From assembly GCA_900769785.1 (NCBI GenBank), contig CAAGHV010000130.1:1-11630 (forward strand): 11,630 bases of DNA, written 5' to 3'. Numbering within the stretch: the first letter of the stretch is position 1; the number at the start of each line of letters is the position of its first letter. The position numbers and the translations under genes were made by a program. The notes below the pieces were generated by a model. It made no database searches and had not been told where the DNA came from. It saw only the letters and a list, made by a program, of their open reading frames with translations. Source of the DNA: Bacteroidales bacterium (GTDB lineage Bacteria; Bacteroidota; Bacteroidia; Bacteroidales; P3). Positions 7,548 to 11,630 of the stretch are shown piece after piece.

Positions 7548-8309
7548 ATGAAGAAACTAAGTGTAACTATAATAACCCTCAACGAAGAGAAAGATATAAA
7601 ACGTTGCTTGGATTCAGTGTTGGTATTTGCCGATGAAATAGTGGTAGTGGATTCTCTTTCAACAGACAGAACGGAAGAGATATGTCGCAGGTACGACAAT
7701 ATGCGTTTCGTACAGCAAAAATGGCTCGGATACTCGGAACAGAAAAATTATGCCAATAACATAGCAACCTATGATTGGATATTCTCAATAGATGCTGATG
7801 AAGAGGTATCGGCCGAGTTGCAGCAGTCTATACTACAATGGAAAGACATTGAGAGTAATGATAATGAATGTTTTTCGATGGATAGGCTTACAAACTATTG
7901 CGGAAAATGGATTAAGCGTTGTGGCTGGTACCCCGATACCAAAATACGCATTTGGAATAGAAAAGTCGGACATTGGGTAGGCGCTATACACGAGGTTATT
8001 CAGTTTATCAAACCAATGACTACCACCAAACTATGTGGTGACTTGCTTCACTACTCATTTTCGAGCTATGAAGGCTATCACAAACAGATGTTTCACTTTG
8101 CTGAGATAGGGGGCAAAGCATACTTCGAAAAAGGTAAGAAACATGCAACGTTACATTGCATAGTATCGCCAATAGCTACATTCATAAGACAATATATAGT
8201 TAAGTTGGGTTTTATGGAGGGTTATGCAGGATTGGAAATATGCTTTACAGCAGCCAAAGCAACACATCACAAATATGCAACACTTCGTCGCCTTATTAAT
8301 CAGAAATAA
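7548..8309 (+). CDS. Family 2 glycosyltransferase, WaaE/KdtX-like
   Basis: This 253-residue cytoplasmic enzyme is a GT-A fold glycosyltransferase of the group that contains WaaE/KdtX, which adds a sugar to the lipopolysaccharide core. The nucleotide-sugar-binding start is SVTIITLNEEKDIKRCLDSV (5-24). DEIVVVDSLSTDRT (29-42) follows, and the metal-binding D-A-D motif is at 82-84 in SIDADEEV. The region GKWIKRCGWYPD...RIWNRKVGHWVGAIHE (119-149) is diagnostic of the WaaE-like subgroup. There is no transmembrane anchor, though the C-terminal 50 residues are moderately hydrophobic and may touch the membrane. The gene begins 17 bases after the DUF4292 stop, so it may share its transcript. Donor and acceptor sugars cannot be read from the sequence. 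It ends three bases from the oppositely oriented DUF4159 gene. Confidence 0.9.
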   Translation: MKKLSVTIITLNEEKDIKRCLDSVLVFADEIVVVDSLSTDRTEEICRRYDNMRFVQQKWLGYSEQKNYANNIATYDWIFSIDADEEVSAELQQSILQWKDIESNDNECFSMDRLTNYCGKWIKRCGWYPDTKIRIWNRKVGHWVGAIHEVIQFIKPMTTTKLCGDLLHYSFSSYEGYHKQMFHFAEIGGKAYFEKGKKHATLHCIVSPIATFIRQYIVKLGFMEGYAGLEICFTAAKATHHKYATLRRLINQK

Positions 8310-8312
8310 AAT

Positions 8313-8972
8313 TTATTGCATAAATACATATTGTACTATATTGCCACCCATTCGTAAGGCTTTTATGCGACGTTCTTGAGAGTCGTTGTGCACATCTTGA
8401 TCTTCCCAACCGTCGCCTAAGTCGCATTCCACACTGAAAAAGCAAACTAGTCGGCCTTCATATATCAAGCCATATCCCTTTGGGGGTAGATTGTCATGTT
8501 CATGAATTTTTGGTAATCCATTGGGAAAACTATATTTTTGATGATAAATGGGGTGTGAGAATGGTAGTTCTACAAATTCCAACTCGGGAAATACTTTCTT
8601 CATTTGTGTCACCACACATTCTTTAAGTCCATAGTTATCATCAATATGCAGGAAACCACCACCAACTAGGTATGTTCTAAGGTTTTGTGCCTCTTGAGTC
8701 GAGAATACTACGTTGCCATGACCTGTAAGGTGTATGAACGGATAGTTGAAAAGTTCGGCACTGCCCACCTCTACCACTGCATATTGGGGATTGAGATTCA
8801 TGCCAAGTTCGGCATTACAGTAGCCTATAAGGTTGGTTAGCGATGTAGGGTTGGCATACCAATCGCCGCCACCGCCATACTTTAGTAAGGCTATTTGCGT
8901 TTTGGATTGTGCAGTAACAAGATTACAACATATAATAAACAATAGTATTAATATAAAACGTTTCGCTTTCAT
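8313..8972 (-). CDS. Secreted DUF4159 domain protein
   Basis: This 219-residue protein has a Sec signal peptide: KAKR at the start, a hydrophobic core at 6-19 and probable cleavage after VTA (residue 21). The mature protein matches DUF4159 over its whole length: ALLKYGGGGDWYANPTSL (28-45), PFIHLTGHGNVVFS (78-91), L-RTYLVGGGFLHIDDNYG (98-115) and a C-terminal ALRMGGNIVQYVF (205-217). The fold is thought to resemble class I glutamine-amidotransferase-like (flavodoxin-like) domains. I see no lipobox cysteine at the cleavage site, so it is predicted to be soluble in the periplasm. The biochemical role is unknown. It follows rsmE by 13 bases on the same strand, and this rsmE-DUF4159 pairing is typical of Bacteroidales, though a functional connection is not obvious. 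Confidence 0.88.
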   Translation of the reverse strand: MKAKRFILILLFIICCNLVTAQSKTQIALLKYGGGGDWYANPTSLTNLIGYCNAELGMNLNPQYAVVEVGSAELFNYPFIHLTGHGNVVFSTQEAQNLRTYLVGGGFLHIDDNYGLKECVVTQMKKVFPELEFVELPFSHPIYHQKYSFPNGLPKIHEHDNLPPKGYGLIYEGRLVCFFSVECDLGDGWEDQDVHNDSQERRIKALRMGGNIVQYVFMQ

Positions 8973-8985
8973 AGTGTGAATGGTT

Positions 8986-9687
8986 TTATTGATTTATGAA
9001 GTTTACCAAGAAACATGCCGCCAACGCTGCCGTTTCGGTTCTTAGGCGGCAGTCGCCAAGTGATATGGGTATATAGTTGTTGTCCATCAAGGTACTTATT
9101 TCCTCCACGCTGAAGTCGCCTTCCGGACCTATCAGTACAAGTGCCGATGCGCCACGGGTATATAGGTCTTTTAGCAGTTTGCGGTCATTGCCCTCACAAT
9201 ATGCAACATATTTTTCGCCTTCGAAATATTGTTTAATAAAGTCCGAAATACGCATGGGGCTATTCACGATAGGTTTATAGGCTTTCAACGACTGTTTCAT
9301 AGCTGCTACTACAACCTTGTCCAAGCGTTCCATATTGATAGAGGTACGTTCGGAGTGCTTACATATCAATGGAGTTATTTCGTCGATTCCTATCTCCACG
9401 GCTTTTTCCAAAAACCATTCGAAACGTGCCATATTTTTGGTGGGAGCCACAGCCATGTGCAGATAATGATTTCGCTTTTGATACTCGTAACAGCGTTCCA
9501 CAATTTGCAGACTGCACCGCTTGGCATCGGCTGATACAATACGGGCTTTGCACAGTAGTCCGCTACCATCGGTAAGGTGCAATTCGTCGCCAACACCCAT
9601 TCTAAGCACCCTGATACAGTGGTTCGATTCTTCTTTGTCTAGTTCTTGAAAATCTGATTCTAAATTATTTATATAAAAAAGTTGCAT
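8986..9687 (-). CDS. rsmE: 16S rRNA (uracil(1498)-N(3))-methyltransferase
   Basis: RsmE uses S-adenosylmethionine to methylate N3 of U1498 in 16S rRNA, within the decoding centre of the 30S subunit. The 233-residue protein has the usual length. The N-terminal PUA-like RNA-binding part includes NHCIRVLRMGVGDELHLTDG (22-41). The SPOUT/trefoil-knot catalytic part has EKAVEIGIDEITPL (94-107), HSERTS (111-116), LIGPEGDFS (185-193) and LGDCRLRTETA (210-220). These last two form the knot that binds the methyl donor. It is the first gene of a minus-strand pair, with a plausible -7 box 25 bases upstream of the start ATG. Confidence 0.96.
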   Translation of the reverse strand: MQLFYINNLESDFQELDKEESNHCIRVLRMGVGDELHLTDGSGLLCKARIVSADAKRCSLQIVERCYEYQKRNHYLHMAVAPTKNMARFEWFLEKAVEIGIDEITPLICKHSERTSINMERLDKVVVAAMKQSLKAYKPIVNSPMRISDFIKQYFEGEKYVAYCEGNDRKLLKDLYTRGASALVLIGPEGDFSVEEISTLMDNNYIPISLGDCRLRTETAALAACFLVNFINQ

Positions 9688-9711
9688 ATCTTATTTTTTT
9701 CTTTGACGTTG

Positions 9712-9719
9712 CAAAAGTA
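9712..9719 (-). promoter_or_regulatory. Candidate -7 box of the rsmE-DUF4159 operon
   Basis: On the minus strand this reads TACTTTTG, an exact match to TAnnTTTG, 25 bases upstream of the rsmE start. The distance is almost the same as for the rsfS box (24 bases), suggesting a shared promoter style with very short leaders. A TTTG lies only 12 bases further upstream (minus strand, at 9735-9732), which is closer than the usual -33 element. Confidence 0.5.
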
Positions 9720-9792
9720 CATTTCTTTTTTCAAACTAAACAGAAAAAAATAATAAACTTGAAGATTTTTGACAATGCGGGTTGAGCAGATG

Positions 9793-9825
9793 TTGGTTTC
9801 ATTGCTACGAAATAATATAAGTTTG
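9793..9825 (+). promoter_or_regulatory. Possible promoter for the HU-like gene and trkA
   Basis: TTG at 9793-9795 is followed after 22 bases by TAAGTTTG (9818-9825), an exact TAnnTTTG match. Transcription would begin near 9832 and give a leader of about 220 bases before the HU-like gene. A second exact word, TAAATTTG at 9949-9956, has no -33 partner and lies inside a hairpin arm. Confidence 0.3.
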
Positions 9826-9864
9826 ATGCAATAAAATTAAGGCTATTGAGTTTTATATTTCCAA

Positions 9865-9888
9865 TAATCGAATTTAAATAATTGATTA
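9865..9888. repeat. Short inverted repeat with one bulge
   Basis: TAATC-g-AATT (9865-9874) can pair with AATTGATTA (9880-9888) across a five-base loop, giving nine A/T-rich pairs and one bulged G. It has no GC core or T-run and is therefore not a normal intrinsic terminator. Confidence 0.4.
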
Positions 9889-9946
9889 ATGTATTCTATG
9901 GGTGATAATAAGAGATAAATATGGGCTAAAACTTAAAAAGGCGGGA

Positions 9947-10016
9947 GATAAATTTGATAAACCTTATGATAAATCAATACATAGTATGTAAAAGGTTGAA
10001 GATTTTCAAATTTATC
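9947..10016. repeat. Nested stem-loop upstream of the HU-like gene
   Basis: An 11-base perfect inverted repeat, GATAAATTTGA (9947-9957) and TCAAATTTATC (10006-10016), encloses a second pairing, AACCTT (9960-9965) with AAGGTT (9992-9997). That in turn encloses TACAT-AGT-ATGTA (9978-9990). The three stems are collinear and could form one 70-base structure in RNA. It ends 36 bases before the ATG of the HU-like gene. It may be a structured leader or, at DNA level, an operator for a dimeric regulator. Most pairs are A-T, so chance is not excluded. Confidence 0.45.
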
Positions 10017-10052
10017 ATTGAGAGTATTTAGGTTACATAAATAAACTAGATT

Positions 10053-10433
10053 ATGATACAGATTACACGTTATAAAAAAACAATGTGTATCAATGGCGAA
10101 AAACAAGAGAAACGTTTTTTGAAAATGGCAACACAAGAACGTATGATTTTCAGTGATTTGTGCACATTGATAGCAGAGCGTGCCACACTGACTGATTATG
10201 GGTCGGAATTTGTATTGTCGGAGGTAGAGGATATTGTGATAGATAATATAAGGATAGACCTCGGTACTTAATTTGGACGATTGGGTAGAGTTGATTTATC
10301 TATAAAAGTAACTCCTGTTGATAATGAGAAGGAGATTGATAGGGATTTGGTCGATAAAACAAAAATCATCTATAAGTCTTCAAAAGGTATCAAAAAGGTA
10401 CTCAAGAATGTGAAATACACGATGATGAAATAA
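10053..10433 (+). pseudogene. HU/IHF-like DNA-binding protein gene with in-frame stop
   Basis: Two in-frame halves make up one HU-HIG-like protein of 126 codons. The first half (72 residues, 10053-10271) includes KRFLKM, IFSDLCTLIAERATLTDYGSE and VEDIVI, resembling the N-terminal helices of Bacteroidales HU-like proteins (usually '...LDELA..I...TLT..DV...L...'). TAA at 10269-10271 interrupts it. The same frame continues for 53 codons: FGRLGRVDLSIK (the 'LG.LG.F.LS' turn of the family), a D-N-E-K-E loop, DLVDKTKIIYK, and SSKGIKKVLKNVKY to a TAA at 10431-10433. This matches the family's DNA-binding arm and C-terminal strand and helix. A single base change from CAA, GAA or AAA to TAA would explain the break, since no frame shift is needed. 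Alternatives are a sequencing error or two unrelated short frames. It ends 31 bases before trkA. I infer nucleoid or architectural DNA binding for the intact ancestor only. Confidence 0.6.
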
Positions 10434-10464
10434 ATTGGTTGATTGATAATATTATAAAGGATAT

Positions 10465-11610
10465 ATGAAAATTGTTATAGCAGGTGATGGAGAGGTGGGA
10501 TTTCATTTGGCGAAGTCTTTGGCAGAACTTGACCATAGTATAACTGTGGTGGATCCGCACTCAGAATTGCTTCAAAAGTTGGAACGCGAAATGGATATAT
10601 TGGCAATAGCCGGCGATTCGACATCTTTTGAAGTATTGCAGCGTGCCGATGTGCAAAGTTGCGACTTGTTGTTGGCTGTTCTTCACGACGAGTCGATAAA
10701 CATAATTACCTCTATATTGGCAAAAAAAATGGGAGCCAAACGTACCGTGGCACGTATATCAAACGTGGAATATTTGCAACCCAAGAACCGGAATATGTTT
10801 CGGACATTGGGCGTTGATGAGATGGTGTGTCCCGAACGTATAGCGGCCAAAGAAATTATCAACCTGCTGAACCATAGTATAGCTACCGAATTTTTCGATT
10901 TCTCGAACGGGCTACTTAGTATGTACCTTATCCGATTGGACGAAAATGCATCGGTTATCAATAAAACCATGCGAGAGATAGTGGTAGAATATCCCGAGAT
11001 AGAGGTGCGTATAGTGGCAATATTACGTAACAACGAAACTATAATTCCCAATTCGACAGTTACATTCAAGAAGGGCGACTTAGCTTATATCATTTCCAAG
11101 CCTCGACAGTTGGACCCCATAAAGAAGGTGATAGGCTCAATTGATGTGGACATAAAAAGTGTGATGATTGCCGGTGGCGGACGTATAGGTAGGCTTGCTG
11201 CTTTGGATTTGGAAAACAAAATGAGTGTAAGCCTTATTGATGAAAATCGCAGTCGATGCGAGGGTATTACGGAATATTTGGATAAAACGTTGATAATAAA
11301 CGGTGATGCTACCGATACCAACCTTTTGAAAGAAGAAGGTATTGAGCAGATTGATGCATTCGTGGCTGTTACAAATTCGACCGAAACCAATATACTTACA
11401 TGCCTACATGCTCGTAAATACGGGGTGAAGAAGACCATTGCATTGGTCGAAAATACTGATTTTATAAATCTTTCGCAAGCAATAGGTATTGATACCATTA
11501 TAAATAAAAAACTTATTACTGCAAGTTATATAGCACGTTTTATAGTAAAAGGTGATGCCGTTTCGGCCAAGTGGCTGAGCGGTACCAATGCCGAACTTAT
11601 AGAACTTACA
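10465..11610 (+). CDS. trkA: Trk potassium uptake regulator TrkA (3' end cut by contig end)
   Basis: TrkA is the cytoplasmic NAD(H)-binding subunit that gates the TrkH potassium channel. The 382 genomic codons cover most of a protein usually about 450 residues long. The first RCK domain begins with a Rossmann motif, G7-D-G9-E-V-G12, and an acidic D30 at the end of strand 2. IAGDST (about 48-53) and SCDLLLAVLHDESINI follow. A TrkA_C-type domain occupies about 140-215 (SMYLIRLDENASVINKT, VRIVAILRNNETIIPNSTV). The second Rossmann motif is AGGGRIG at 236-242, then INGDAT, then DAFVAVTNSTETNIL. The second TrkA_C domain begins near VKGDAVS and is cut. The start ATG has an in-frame stop 18 bases upstream and a purine-rich AAAGGA just before it. 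Codons after 11610 (R-S-E-E-H-T) come from adapter. No trkH is visible; it would be expected beyond the contig. Confidence 0.95.
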
Positions 11611-11630
11611 AGATCGGAAGAGCACACGTC
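11611..11630. other. Illumina TruSeq adapter remnant (right end)
   Basis: The last 20 bases, AGATCGGAAGAGCACACGTC, are the start of the TruSeq read-1 adapter. They are the reverse complement of the left-end remnant, as expected when untrimmed adapter is assembled at both contig ends. The trkA frame must not be translated into them. Confidence 0.98.

Larger units (their letters stand above)
9688..10052. other. Non-coding region between rsmE and the HU-like gene
   Basis: No gene of recognisable type lies in these 365 bases on either strand. The left 35 bases carry the rsmE promoter candidate. The rest is a likely leader for the rightward HU-like gene, with a promoter-like pair (9793-9825), a short hairpin (9865-9888), a larger nested hairpin (9947-10016) and three direct copies of GATAAAT (9914, 9947, 9968) with one inverted copy (10010-10016). 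Confidence 0.6.

Noticed and set aside
9933..10136. Minus-strand frame of 67 codons between rsmE and the HU-like gene
   Set aside because: It begins at a TTG, overlaps the HU-like gene start and the palindromic leader, and has no recognisable sequence.
10053..10271. A complete 72-residue protein ending at the TAA at 10269-10271
   Set aside because: The continuation in the same frame resembles the rest of an HU-like protein, so a broken gene explains the sequence better than a stand-alone small protein.
10683..11498. Two minus-strand frames of 128 and 137 codons opposite trkA
   Set aside because: Both are complementary to a clear TrkA coding frame with two intact Rossmann motifs; they start at non-ATG codons or lack any family match.
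1..11630. Perfect inverted repeats at both window ends, suggesting a transposon or linear element
   Set aside because: The repeats are Illumina TruSeq adapter sequence, and the genes inside are chromosomal housekeeping genes.

Overview
The window looks like a near-complete assembled contig from an AT-rich member of the Bacteroidales (phylum Bacteroidota). The call rests on lineage-typical families (DUF4292 and DUF4159 proteins, an HU/IHF-like protein of the HU-HIG type), a ribosome-silencing-factor/ftsH/LUD/cdsA/psd gene string, few recognisable Shine-Dalgarno sites, and TAnnTTTG-type -7 boxes just upstream of two operon-leading genes. Genus cannot be settled from the sequence. The first 19 and last 20 bases are Illumina TruSeq adapter, so the genome sequence runs from about 20 to 11610. 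The genes at both ends, psd and trkA, are cut by this artefact and not by biology.

Layout. (1) 20-4292, minus strand: a tightly packed operon read right to left, rsfS, ftsH, LUD-domain gene, cdsA, psd (cut). It combines ribosome hibernation, membrane protein quality control and phospholipid synthesis, with a probable promoter just upstream of rsfS. (2) 4293-4993: a 700-base AT-rich gap without a convincing gene. (3) 4994-8309, plus strand: a TPR lipoprotein, a DUF4292 lipoprotein (4-base overlap) and a WaaE-like family 2 glycosyltransferase, all consistent with outer-envelope biogenesis. (4) 8313-9687, minus strand: rsmE followed by a secreted DUF4159 protein, convergent with region 3 and only 3 bases from it. 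(5) 9688-10052: a non-coding stretch with two hairpins and repeated GATAAAT words. (6) 10053-10433, plus strand: an HU/IHF-like gene interrupted by an in-frame TAA. (7) 10465-11610, plus strand: trkA, the potassium-uptake regulator, cut by the right-hand adapter.

Most of the window is ordinary housekeeping and envelope sequence. I found no mobile element, CRISPR array, tRNA or rRNA, and no clear undescribed system. The points most worth a second look are the interrupted HU-like gene with its long structured leader, the atypical C-terminus of the LUD protein, and the gene-free gap beside the TPR gene.
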